Shown: piece by piece, positions 50,137-61,314 of the stretch
Layout: every line of letters begins with the position of its first letter
Position numbering within the stretch: the stretch's first letter is position 1
DNA from: Parietaria judaica
Taxonomy: Eukaryota > Streptophyta > Magnoliopsida > Rosales > Urticaceae
DNA length: 64,000 nt
Direction of reading: 5' to 3'
Assembly: GCA_954871525.1 (NCBI GenBank)
Contig: OX940865.1
Coordinates: 2,232,001 to 2,296,000, forward strand
Made by a program: the position numbers and the translations under genes
The notes under the pieces: generated by a model
Databases searched by the model: none
The model's input: only the letters and a program-made list of their open reading frames with translations
What the model was told of the DNA's origin: nothing

Positions 50137-50533
50137 ATGGAAAACACTTCAGATATTTTCCCCAAGAGTTCTTCTTCTCTAAAATCCTAGCGGAATTACC
50201 CGCGAAATCCCTGATAAGATTCAAGAGCGTCTCCAAAACCCGGCTGGAGATGAATTTGCAGGGTCTTTGAAAACCGGATCTAAACGGAAACCGGAAATGA
50301 ATTTGCAGGGTCTTTGAAACTGCCAGAGACATTGGAGAGAGCGTATCGAGGGCATGGCTTACGGCCAGAAGAATGGGTATCAGACACGGTGGCCGGGTTC
50401 ATTGTACCACTTTTCAGATCGTAATAGTGCCGGAAACCCAGCCTAAGAATGAAACATTTATTTCCTTCGACTTGTGGGAGGAGGTGCTTCGCCTCGATGC
50501 GGAGCGGACAGACTTTAATAGGGTAGCATAGAT
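50137..50533 (+). pseudogene. F-box protein pseudogene
   Basis: An ATG at 50137 gives MENTSDIFP; one base later in frame the sequence reads FFFSKILAELPAKSLIRFKSVSK, a typical plant F-box (binding Skp1 in SCF ubiquitin ligases). After it a 35-40-bp piece (gaaatgaatttgcagggtc) is duplicated, ending the frame. A downstream frame (VPETQPKNETFISFDLWEEVLRL, to TAG at 50528) resembles the F-box-associated beta-propeller region, but most of that domain is deleted. A one-base loss in a C run near 50162 separates the start from the F-box. Confidence 0.7.
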
Positions 50534-50697
50534 TCCGGAGATTGGCCACTGGTGTTAGAAAGAATATAAAAGCAGCAACATCAAATTTTTAAACGCCGTG
50601 TCCATGACCACGTCGAGAGTATCACTTCTATGTTTTGATGTTTTTTCTCTTAGTTATGTAATACTATATATTTTTATGTTTAATGCTTACTTCTTCC

Positions 50698-52835
50698 TGT
50701 TAGGCATATTGCCCTTAAATAATGTTTTATTTACCTATTATAAAATTTCATTACATCACTGTTAATAAAGAAGGCACTTATTATGATAATTTTTTTTTTA
50801 TATAATTCTTTATGTATAATTGAATGTATATCCATAGTTCATAATGAAATGCAATTGTAATAAATGAACTTAAATGTATATGTGACTTAATTAAGCGGGT
50901 GGGAGCCTCGTAATTGATAAAGTCATTAATGCGACTAAATGGAGAAAATCCTATTCTAGATAGATACGTGTGTCATACCCATTATGTGCATTAAGTACGA
51001 AGTGTCTTTGTACTGGATAGGACTTGACTAAGTTCTGAGAGTTGCTCAACTAAGACTGTCACTGACAACTTTGAACTAAGTCCTAAAATATGATCAAATG
51101 GTAATTAATCTAAATCCTGAAGTGATATTGAACCATGACGGTTAGCTTGATTGTTCTTTGATTTGCTAGTTAAAGAACACAACATAACTTTGTTCCCAAA
51201 GCCTCTATATAAGGAACATGATAGTTGACAGGGAAGGGTAGCTCGATCACAGATATGGATATCACATAGCTTTTTACTAAGTCAAGATGATTCCCGGAAT
51301 TGTCGTTCGTGAGAAGTAGTACGGGATTCATGCGCAGCTTACGTCTCGAAATCGTAAGTGATTCGTCTACAATACCACCGATGGAATTTAGGAAGAAAAG
51401 CACTGATGGGGCTAAACGGTAAAACGGTTGCTCAAGTGTGAATCATCAAGTGAAAGATTAATCACTCGAATTTGATTATATCCCTGGACACCTTAAAATA
51501 AAAGAAATATATTATTCGCATCACTAAAGAGTACAGCTTCGGGTTTTTAGTGGAGTAACACCGGGGTTAACGGATCAATCCGTTGGAGCTTAAGTTATGT
51601 GGGTCCATGGTCCCCAGGATAGCTCTATAAAGGAATAATTCATACAATTAGAATATTTGTTACTCTAGTTTATGATAGAATTACTGAAACTGAAGCTTGT
51701 GTCAAGTTTTGGAAAGTTTCAAAAAGTTGCGGCAAAAAGTACCTAAAGTTTAACAGAGAAATAGCTAATCGAAAAAAGTCAAAACTGGAATAAATTGTCA
51801 ACATCAATGTTGTAGTAAATTTAATTCTAAGAGTTTTTTCTTCTATGACTTTATGAGTAATATCTACGGAGAAAAAAATATGAATTATAGATCATAACAA
51901 GAGGTTATGTTAATTCATGAGAATTACTTAAAAATAAAATTAATGGGCTAAGTCCATTGGGTTTAATCTTAGCTGATAGTAAGAGAGGAAATTCGACCAA
52001 GCCTTGGTAGATAGGCCCACTAGGTATTTTCCTTATTTTTTTATATAATAATAGATTAATTATCTTTATTATCATGATAAACATATAAGGTAAGATTTTG
52101 AAATCTTGGAAATAGCCAAGCTTGGTTACCAAGCAATGAGTTGGCAATTTCAAGCATGATAGAAATTGAATTTCATATGTTATGATAATTCAAGATACAA
52201 ATTAATCATATTTAAATATGGTATCAATCTAAATTGAATAAATAAGAATTGTATCATGAATATTAATTGTGCATGGATGATAAGAACTTGATTTGCAAGT
52301 TAATTTTAAATAAAGATTTATAACGCATAAGAATTAATATTTATTTATTCATAATATTATTTAATTGATAGGCTTTTACATATAAGGAAAAGATTGATAA
52401 ATCATGAGTCACTGAATTTGATTTAATTGGAATTAATTCTTGATTAAAAATAATGATAGAAATCGCATAAACCTATTCATGGAATGGGATTGGATTTCTT
52501 GGTATTTATTTTAATTAAAGAAAATGTATTCTTGATTAAAATATGATGAAATTGAATTTTGCCTAGTGTGGGAAACATTTGATTTTCATGATACATATTT
52601 AAATCATATGAAATTAAATCATAGATATTTTAATCATCATAATTTTGAATTCCTATCTAAATGGGAAGGTTGGAATTGGTTCTTGATTGATTTTTAATTG
52701 ACACTAATTAAGGTTGATTGATTTCTCTAAAATTGGAAGTAATGTGTGCATGCCTTTTACTATAAATACAAGGCATATGCATCACATTCTGATAACACTA
52801 TAACATGCAAAAATCGAGTTATCTCTCTTTAAGAG

Positions 52836-52867
<32 letters not shown>

Positions 52868-53362
52868 GAAATTCAGCTAGTCTACAAGCAATGAAGTTCT
52901 GTCAAACAAAGCCCGCGCTTTGTGTACGAGGAAGTTCAAGGGAATATACCGGAAGGCTTTTGGAGTTTCCTTGTCGTCTTAGAAGTCGTGCAGAAGCTCT
53001 GCTCAACCTCCCTAGGCGCATTCTCAAAGTCTGGCGGAAGCTCTGCCCAAATTCAGAAAGCGCAGTGGAAGTCATCGTGAGAATTAGGTACGACCTTATG
53101 CATTGGGTAAATAAATGCAAAACTATTTTATTGCTTTATTTATTTCCTTGACTAGAATTAATAATAACGTGTTTGAATAAATAATTAATTAATTAACAGA
53201 TCGAATCTCCGTTATCTTGGTGCTCGATTCTAGAAAAAGGAAGTAACTTTGGAAAGTGTAAAATGGGCATTTCCGTGTAAAACCATTTTTTAAAAGTTAC
53301 CCTGATGGATTGAGGGCCCATCCCGAGATATGACGGATGGGACATTAATATATTTGCCAACA
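50698..53362 (+). mobile_element. Solo LTR, 2,665 bp, Copia-like family
   Basis: TGTTAGGCATATTGCCC to TTTGCCAACA, flanked by CTTCC at 50693-50697 and 53363-53367. Stretches such as tgcgcagcttacgtctcgaaatcgtaagtga correspond to ggccagcttacaacttcataacccgataagtga in the LTR at 61315, so both belong to one family. A (CT)n tract lies at about 52836-52866. No coding region is present; the frame at 52891-53151 has no recognisable domain. Confidence 0.85.
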
Positions 53363-53634
53363 CTTCCTATGTTTAATACTATATATGAATATGTTGAAAA
53401 ATGGCTAGTTTCCATGAGTCACATCGGCACATTTTACACTACCTCGGCCAGTTTGTTTCTGCTTCGGCCTAAGAAATATAATACGACAACATTGTATGGC
53501 CAATTACTCTTTTGCCCTTTTTTTGGTGGCCTATAAACAACATGCCGTAGTGGTGTTCATAAAGTCACGAAGAACCTATGATCACAACCACAACTCGTAT
53601 GGCCGTATGTATAAACTATTGATCATTAAAGTAA

Positions 53635-54350
53635 GCCGCGGCTTTATACAGATAAAACCTTGACACGCTGAGGCGAGCCACGGCTTAAATATTTTGAAGT
53701 TATGTAAATTTTCTGTGAAGTCTAGGTATTGCATCTATACCTCGGATTTATCTAAAATAAAAGCCGCAGCATATATCGCAATATCGATACTGTAATAATT
53801 TAAAACACAGCCGAGGTTTAAATAATATCATGGCTGTGTTGAGTCTATCATGTAGCCGCGGATTTTTTTGAATCTTTGGCTGGTTTCAGACAATGTCGGC
53901 TTCGTTGTTAAGCTAATTAATACCGTAGTTGGCCGACAAACGTAATCGCGGCTTGATAGAAAATTGCATGTACACCTCGGCTTAATTTAATGGACGAGCC
54001 GCGGCTATTTTTGCAATTTCGATAATGTAATGAACAAAACGAAAGCCGCGGCTTGTTTCATCTACTGGCCGCATTGTTTCTACCATTCAGCCGTGGAGTT
54101 TGTATATTTTTAGGTGGTTTCAGACAACACGTTAGCTTCGTTGTTTAGCCAACATATACTGCAGTTTGTAGGTTAACGTAACAGAGGCAAAATTAAAAAA
54201 TGTCCATGATCAATCAATGTGCTGAAGACGTTGTGGTAAAGAAATTATGCCGCGGCTTTAAAGTTAAAAGGCGGAGGCTAATTTTAACTATTCTCGTTCA
54301 AGCACGCTTTTTACAATCAAGCTTTGGGCCCTAAAAATGACAAGCCGCGG
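53635..54350. repeat. Cluster of GCCGCGGCTT motifs
   Basis: Exact or near GCCGCGGCTT copies lie at 53635, 53677, 53763, 53810, 53854, 53998, 54045, 54249 and 54343, mostly in one orientation. A longer phrase, ggtttcagacaa...cttcgttgtt, recurs at 53883 and 54117. Such dense short motifs in AT-rich DNA resemble the subterminal transposase-binding repeats of CACTA elements. CACTAC at 53437 and GTAGTG at 53549 lie to the left, but no matching terminus and target duplication could be paired. Confidence 0.6.
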
Positions 54351-55336
54351 TGCCGGTAATATAAAAAGCATGCTATGTGGAGATGTTGTGTAAAGTGTGT
54401 GGTGGTATCAACTATTTGTACTAGGGAATGAAGGTTAGTTAAATTGCAAATTGATGTGACCTAAGAAATGTGCTAAATGAAATGTGGAAATGCCATACAT
54501 TTATGTTACCAAATTAATCGAATTATCATTTAATTAATTATTCGATGGAGGCTTAATCACTTAGCCAAACATACGGCTTGGGCCTCATAAAAGGCCCAAT
54601 AACCCATTATTCAACCGCAATTACAACAAAGTGGTCATCCGATACAAGAAAAAGTCTAACCACGATCCTTCAGAGTTCCACGAGCTGACTTAGTCTACTC
54701 GAGAACCTTTTTACTGCTACACATTCAAACTCTCTAACAGCGAGAAAAGTCCACCCGCCAAGTCGTGGTTAAGAAATATATTATCTCAACCACGTGGCAA
54801 CACGGGATGGAAATCCAGAGCCCATTAAATCCCAACAAATCGGATGCATGAGAGAGAAAGATGGCTCTATAAAGCCAGCCAGAAGACATGGAGCGGGGCA
54901 TTCGAAGGGCAATTATTCTGAGATATTTATTATTGTTATTATGAGTGACTGAATTCTCTCTTTTCCCTCGAACGTACTATGATATCATCAATAAATTCAA
55001 GAGGAAGTAGTCAAATGTCGCAGTGGGACAAACCTATATAAAAGTTTCGTGTGTGTATATATATATATTTACGAGATGCGGAATCAGGATTCATATGACA
55101 CATAAACATGAGAATTAAAATCAACTAGTCTTTCATTAATCTAGGATGGAGTCTATTATTTAAAAAGCCTATTATTGTAATGATAAAATATGGAGTCTAT
55201 TAAGGTAATTAATGGTGTTTTAAAGTATATTAAGTCAAGTTCCTCTTTATTAATTACGAGTACAATTCGTAAAGCACTTCAAAAACAAGATATAATCTTG
55301 ATACCAAGGTTCGGATTTTCGACGATTATCGGTCTT
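54351..55336. other. AT-rich stretch, LTR-like traces
   Basis: 54570-54960 has phrases typical of LTR ends (gggcctcataaaaggcccaataaccc; gctctataaagccagc), but boundaries were not found. No gene recognised. Confidence 0.3.
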
Positions 55337-55339
55337 GGC

Positions 55340-55461
55340 GAGAGTCATCGGCAAATATTTCATGCCAATAATTGTCGGTTCAATACTTTTGCATGATTCC
55401 GAGAGTCATCGGCAAATATTTCATGCCAATAGTTGCCGGTGCAGTACTTTTGCATGATTTT
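55340..55461 (+). repeat. 61-bp tandem duplication upstream of the second BED-type promoter
   Basis: Two copies of gagagtcatcggcaaatatt...cttttgcatgatt start at 55340 and 55401 and differ at a few bases. They lie about 110-230 bp upstream of TATAAATA at 55567. Confidence 0.8.
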
Positions 55462-55566
55462 TGTCGAAAATCGGCAAACATCTTGCCAAACGATTATCTC
55501 TGGACCATGAGTAAATATAATAAAAACTTTAGTACTTCTCTAGCAATTTTAAAAACTTTTTAGGAG

Positions 55567-56760
55567 TATAAATAGGAAAATTTCGGGAAAACCCTAAGCC
55601 AACCTTCTCTTTTCGCGAGTCTCGCTGCTCGCCTCCCATTTTCAGTGCCTTTCGGCGAAAATTAAACTGGTAACAGCGTTGATTTTCGAATCTTCAACCT
55701 CTTTCAAGAGATTATCAAATAGGTGGTATAAATTATTATTTTTTTCATTTTTAACTCGAATTTCTTGAAATTTTTGATAGATTTAGGGAGGTTAATGACT
55801 CAAAATGTTAAGTACATATGAATCAATTGTTTTAATTTATTTTTTATATATACTCATTTAGATGATTTTTATTAGATTTTTATGTGTTGAAACTAAAGAG
55901 TTAGGTTTGTATGTGAGTTTATGTTTATAAATGATTTTTTTTAATTGAATGTTTAAGAATGATTAAAGATTGAAAATTTATCATCTATTTTTTTTTTCAA
56001 GAAACTTTTTGGTGGAAACATGTTTTGATTTATTATTTTTGAGTTATTTGGTTAGATTTAGGCTATGTTCGGATATCTAAGCATGTTAGGAAAAATTATA
56101 TAAAGTTTTGATTTTATGCATTTACAAGAAATTTACTTATGCTTTATGATTACTTGATGTTTCGGGGTTTAAAATATTTTACTTAACTAGAAAATTTAAA
56201 TTTTTGAGGTCTCAAATTTTCAGATTACACGATTTTCAAAATTTACTCTCAATTGCGACAAAAGTCTAAAAAAAGTTCATCATTTTTCAAATTTTTTAAA
56301 ACATATTTAATTTTTTTTCACTTAATATTTACTGCAATAATAATATGAGATTTTGGTGTATTTTAATTGCGAATTTAAGCTTAATTGCTGCAAAATTCTT
56401 AGAAGTTCATCTTTTGTGATTTGTGAAGTAATCTATTCATTTTTTTCGCTCTTTTCTTTCATTAAATTTTTATTTAAGTAATAATTTAATATTTTAGTGT
56501 AATTTATTTGCAAATTTTTGCTCAACCCGAGATTTTTCCTTAATTACGGTAAAAGTCTTAGAAGTTCATCATTTGTGATTTGCGACGTAATCTGTCCATT
56601 TTTGTTGCTGTTTTGTTTCATTAAATATTTATTGAAATTATAATCTGATATTTTAGTATAGCTTAGTTGCAAATTTGAGCTCAATACGAGACGAGATTTT
56701 TTCTTAATTGCGGCAAAAGTCTTAAGAGTTAATCTTTTGTGTTGATATGAATTTTACATT
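55567..56760 (+). pseudogene. Second copy of the BED-type gene promoter, first exon and repeat-bearing intron
   Basis: TATAAATA (55567-55574), an exon rich in tctcgc ending ggcgaaaattaaactg|gtaac at 55669, and an intron with the ~160-bp repeat: the anchor aattgcggcaaaagtctta lies at 56251, 56384, 56541 and 56704. This is the same arrangement as 2042-262 on the minus strand. No BED-coding exon was found downstream before the sequence turns unrelated near 56900, so this is a truncated copy. Confidence 0.6.
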
Positions 56761-56899
56761 TTTGTTGGTGGGTATTATGTTTTTCAGATTTGAGACCTTG
56801 TGTTTGAGATTGAGACTATGTTTTACTATGTGTTTTAGATTTAAGACTTGAGATTTGAGATGAGAATTATATGTGTTGGTGTATGACTTTATTTATATA

Positions 56900-59404
56900 T
56901 GTTTGTGTGTGATATTATTTATTGAGTACTCATTAATGACGACATGATTTTAGTTTTGATATTTTCAAGAAACTATTTAAAAATTGAGACAATATAGACG
57001 TAAAAATATTTTAGTGTTTTTCCATCGAAACGTGTCAATAATCCGTTAATAAATATTGAAAAGTGTCGGTAACGATAATCAACATTTTTAGAAGTTTTCA
57101 GTCGATTAATCAGCAAGCAAACGTCCGTCAAAAACGAAAACTGATTTTGTCGGCAAATTCGTTAGTTTGAAGTATGTTTCTATGATCAATTCGATCCCCG
57201 ATTGTATCGGGGCCAAACGCCTACGAAAAGATCGCTTGGATTTAAGAAAGAGCCGATTGGATTCCATGGTTTTTTTATTCCTTGTCCTGAAAATTCTCAT
57301 TATTTTTTGATCGGATAAAAAATGATTGATTTTGAATTAAAAAGGAGTGCTTTGTTTTGTTTATTTTATATTTAAATAAATATAGGATCCGTTATAGGAT
57401 TCATTAAATTGTTACTGTATTAAAAGGGGTCCATGAAATTTGGCCGCATAATTCACGCTTGGCAGGCTTGGATGTAGGCCCATATAGAATCCATAGACCA
57501 ACTGTTGTTCAAATGGGCCCATCAATAGTATTTTTATTTTGCATAATGTAATGTTATCTGCTTAACCTTATTTTGATACTTTCTAACAAAACTTTTGAAA
57601 CACATACTACTTAGATTTTGAGTATTTATTTATTATAATTTATGGTATATTGCCTTTTTGTCGAATCTCAGTTCACTTTCATCTTAAGAAAAAATAATTG
57701 AAGATATAATTTAAGCCGATTATAATTTATTGGGAATTAATCCAATATAACAAGTACTATTTCTTCCTCAAAAAAAAAAAAAAAAAAAAACAAAACAAAA
57801 AACAAGTACTATTTCATATGGTGTAAATATGGGTATACTATTTATGGAAACCCAGAACCTGAATTCTTTTTGGACTAGAATTCCAAGTTTGAATTTCATC
57901 ATTTTTGATAAATTTTTTTATAGGTATTCAATCTAGATTTTCGGAGTGAGATCGAATAGTCTATATGAATATATATTTTTTTATGAAAAAAATCAACTAT
58001 AGATACACCCAAAAATTGAAATTTTTTTGTTTGCAATTTTTTCGAACAAAAATTTCAATAACCAATTATTGTTTTATCCGGAACTGGAAAACGAAGAAGC
58101 ATAATTGTGGCTCCTCCACCGAGTTCTTTTATATAAGTATGAATATACACTACTTTCATTTAGGCACAAATTAGTCTTCCAAAAGAAAATTCGCTTTCAC
58201 TCAATATATATATACATGTTAATTTGTCTAAAGTTCCACACCGAGGCGAGCTTTAAGCTTGCCGCGGCGAGACCTAACTTAAGACCATATTTCAAAATTG
58301 TAATCTCAAAATGGGTAACATCAGACCCACTTGTATACACGACATATTTCTAGTGTAAATTCTAAATGTCTCAATTAATCTTATTTAAAATAGTGTGATA
58401 AATTTCTAAATTCTAATTACGCTAATTAGATACGTGAGTTCTTGATATATTTGCATTTTATGTTTTTTCTTTTCTTTTCAATGTCTCAATTAATCTTAAG
58501 TCATTTTCACGTAAATGGCTCACATTGACATATATAAGGTGAGAAATCTCAAAATATGAAAAAGAAATAAGTGTATATTGTTCAAGCTGAATACGTGGGA
58601 AAAAAGAAAAACTAAACATTAATAACAACAAGGGATAGAACGAATTGAAGTGAAAAAATTAACCAAAATTAATCAACGAAATATATTATTATTAGAATAC
58701 ACTACACTATTTGAATAAATTTAAGTGTTTTTACCATAATCACCCAAAGAAAGTCAGTGCTTGCCAAATTGAAATCGCCCACACATTAAATGCACCATTT
58801 TGCTTTCACATAAATGATCCCCACTTCCAACTTCTCTCTTTTCTAATTAATTAAAGATAAAGAGTAGAAACAAGAAATCAAAATTTCAAAGACGCAAGAG
58901 AAAAATGTCGTCTTCTAATGTATATGTACACACACGTATATATCTATTATATGTATATATATCTAATCGTACAATTCAATTTTCAAAGCATTGAATGCTA
59001 AATAGATATCAATTCTTAACAAGTCAAAATACAGAAAAATAGCTTTAGTATTCTTTTCTTTCTCACATTGAAAGATGAGGAGGAAGAAGAAATTGATCTA
59101 TAGACTTTGTGGGAAACGATTCATTAATGTCATATCATAAGTGCCTTTTAGTTTTCTTTTTCCTTTGCTGAGAAAATTGCTGATTCATTTATAGGTTTCA
59201 TATCAAGTCAGACATTTTTGTTCATACGGGCGAAAAAAAAACATTTTTGTATTCTTTAACGGTTTAGGGCTCATTTAGTTGTTGGTCAGCAATCTCTAGT
59301 GATCATAGTTCATTGGTTAATTTTTTTTCTTTCTAAATATTATAATTGTATTAGGAGTTCAATTGAAATCCTCGAATCAAAATGCGATTAAAGAAACAAA
59401 ATAT
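56900..59404. other. AT-rich stretch, no gene recognised
   Basis: Short frames at 57106-57300 and 57965-58353 have no recognisable domain. An A run lies at about 57772-57790. A caccgaggcgagctttaagc...gccgcggcgag phrase near 58240 recalls the motif cluster at 53635. Confidence 0.4.
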
Positions 59405-59409
59405 ATAGT

Positions 59410-59915
59410 TGTTGATGCCGAAAAATGGATCAAATACTCTAGTGGCCTATGTCATGATATAATTGGGCCGGGCCCATTGCCGTTTGTTGACTTTTTCGGA
59501 CGGGGGTGTTGACCTGGAGAGTTTGAGCTTACTTGGCAAGTTGAGGGCTGATTGATGAGACGGGGCTCAGCCGACGCTCGGACCTTGATTTTTCTCTCTC
59601 TAGAGAGCTGGGAATTCATCCGGCGCCTACCAAACGCTTTGTAGCCATAGAGAGTGTTTTAATCGGATATTGTTTGATACAAACGAGGCTCATATTTATA
59701 GGAGGGTCTAGCAATTTTAAAGTAAATAAAAATAACTTCATTTGGTCCATTGGTAAATAACATATCGTTTGCTCACCGTATAGCGTGTGCTGCGTGTTTT
59801 TGTGTTCGGATCGAGTGTTCGCTTATTTATTTTATATTTTGGGCCTCTTGATTTTGATAATGGGCCTCTGGAGGCTTTTTTGGGCCGAAATTAATTCTCA
59901 AAAACACCCACTACA
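59410..59915 (-). mobile_element. Solo LTR of a small Tat-related Gypsy family
   Basis: 506 bp from TGTTGATGCCGAAAAATGGATC to CACCCACTACA, flanked by ATAGT at 59405-59409 and 59916-59920. Its first bases match the outer end of the element 1 LTR (TGTTGATGCCG...TGGATCAAA). A minus-strand TATA box (complement at 59693-59700) sets the orientation. It is three times shorter than the element 1 LTR. Confidence 0.85.
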
Positions 59916-59920
59916 ATAGT

Positions 59921-61314
59921 AATACGAAAAAAGAAAAAAAGAGAAAAAATTATAGTAGTTTTTCTCAATTTGAGAGGTATGTTCGCTTATTACTTGTAAT
60001 TTATTTTTCTCGCTATAATCCGAAGAGAGTTCTCCAGTGTTATAACTCTCGTTTTTGCTATAGCTAAATATATATATTTTTTTAGGGTAGCTAAATACGA
60101 TAGTAAATACAAGTGGAATATGCTACCATATTTTCATACTATTCAGATACATATGCCACATCTCTTTATTTATTTATTTATTTATTTTATTTTTAGAATA
60201 GGGTGACTCTATTGACCAAGATTACATACACTCACATTACAAGATATTCGATGTGTTAGAATATGCTGGCACTACTGACTCTATCGTCCAAAATTAATAC
60301 AAATATACGCGATTGTTGCGTCTGCTAGGTAAGAACCAGGACGGCAGGACCTTACGGATAGTCTTGAAGTAGGTCTACCTATATGCAAAACAACCTTGGT
60401 TATTGTATCTCGTTTTTCTATGCCGGTGCTTTTATCATAATAATTAATTAAAAATTAGATCAGTTAGATATTAGAAAAGTATATGAAAGAAAAAATTACT
60501 CTTCAAACTTATGTTAAGTCGTCAATAGTAAACATTGAATACACCCTAAACCCTAAAATATAAGTCGTGAAATGTGTATAATAACGAACTATGGATTCAG
60601 TTCAATGATGTTGCAACTTCAAAGCCGTTACAGTAGTTTCTTGTAAATTGCAAAACACTTCACCATTGATCTTTGGGACATTTCTATATATGTATAAAGA
60701 CCGAAGGGATAACAGTAGGAAAATTACTCAAGTGCTCCAGTTTTTTAGTACGGGTTAATCGCGGCGAAAATACCAAACTTTTGGTCAAATTCTCTGTTAT
60801 GTATACAACCTCTTTAAATGACGGCAAAAGTACCTAAACTGGACATTTAGGAGTTGACCGAGAAAATCCACCTATGTGACAATCAACATTTGCCACATGG
60901 CATTCCACATGGAACTTGGCCGCCACGTGGCATGCCACATAATAAATACTTTTTAAATATATATTTTTTTAATATTTTTATATTAGTTTTAGTCATTTTT
61001 TATAAAGATAATAAATTTTAAAAAAATATATGAAGAGCTGACAAATATCCCTTCATTAATTATTTTTTTTAAAATTTGGGCGGTAATAATTTTCAGTAGA
61101 ATTTTCATACGAGCTTGAATAGTATACTTCAGCCCTAAGAAAATAAATAGATACATTGATGTAGTTTATTATAAATGAGGGTGAAACCCTAGCTCGAGAT
61201 TGAATAAAGAACTCAGTCTTACCTGACATTGTCGTTTGTTTTGTTGTACGAAGTAGAGTGCATCTTACCTGTCGTTTCCAAACGTTGTGTCGTTTTCTTC
61301 GTGGATTTGGCTAG
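59921..61314. other. AT-rich stretch with a common intergenic repeat
   Basis: 60710-60960 holds a block (taatcgcggcgaaaatacc; gccacatggcattccacatgg) of the kind found in many copies in plant genomes. A (TTTA)n run lies at about 60167-60190. No gene recognised. Confidence 0.35.

Noticed and set aside
53437..53553. Tiny CACTA element between CACTAC and GTAGTG
   Set aside because: The inner terminal bases do not match beyond CACTAC and the flanking three bases differ.
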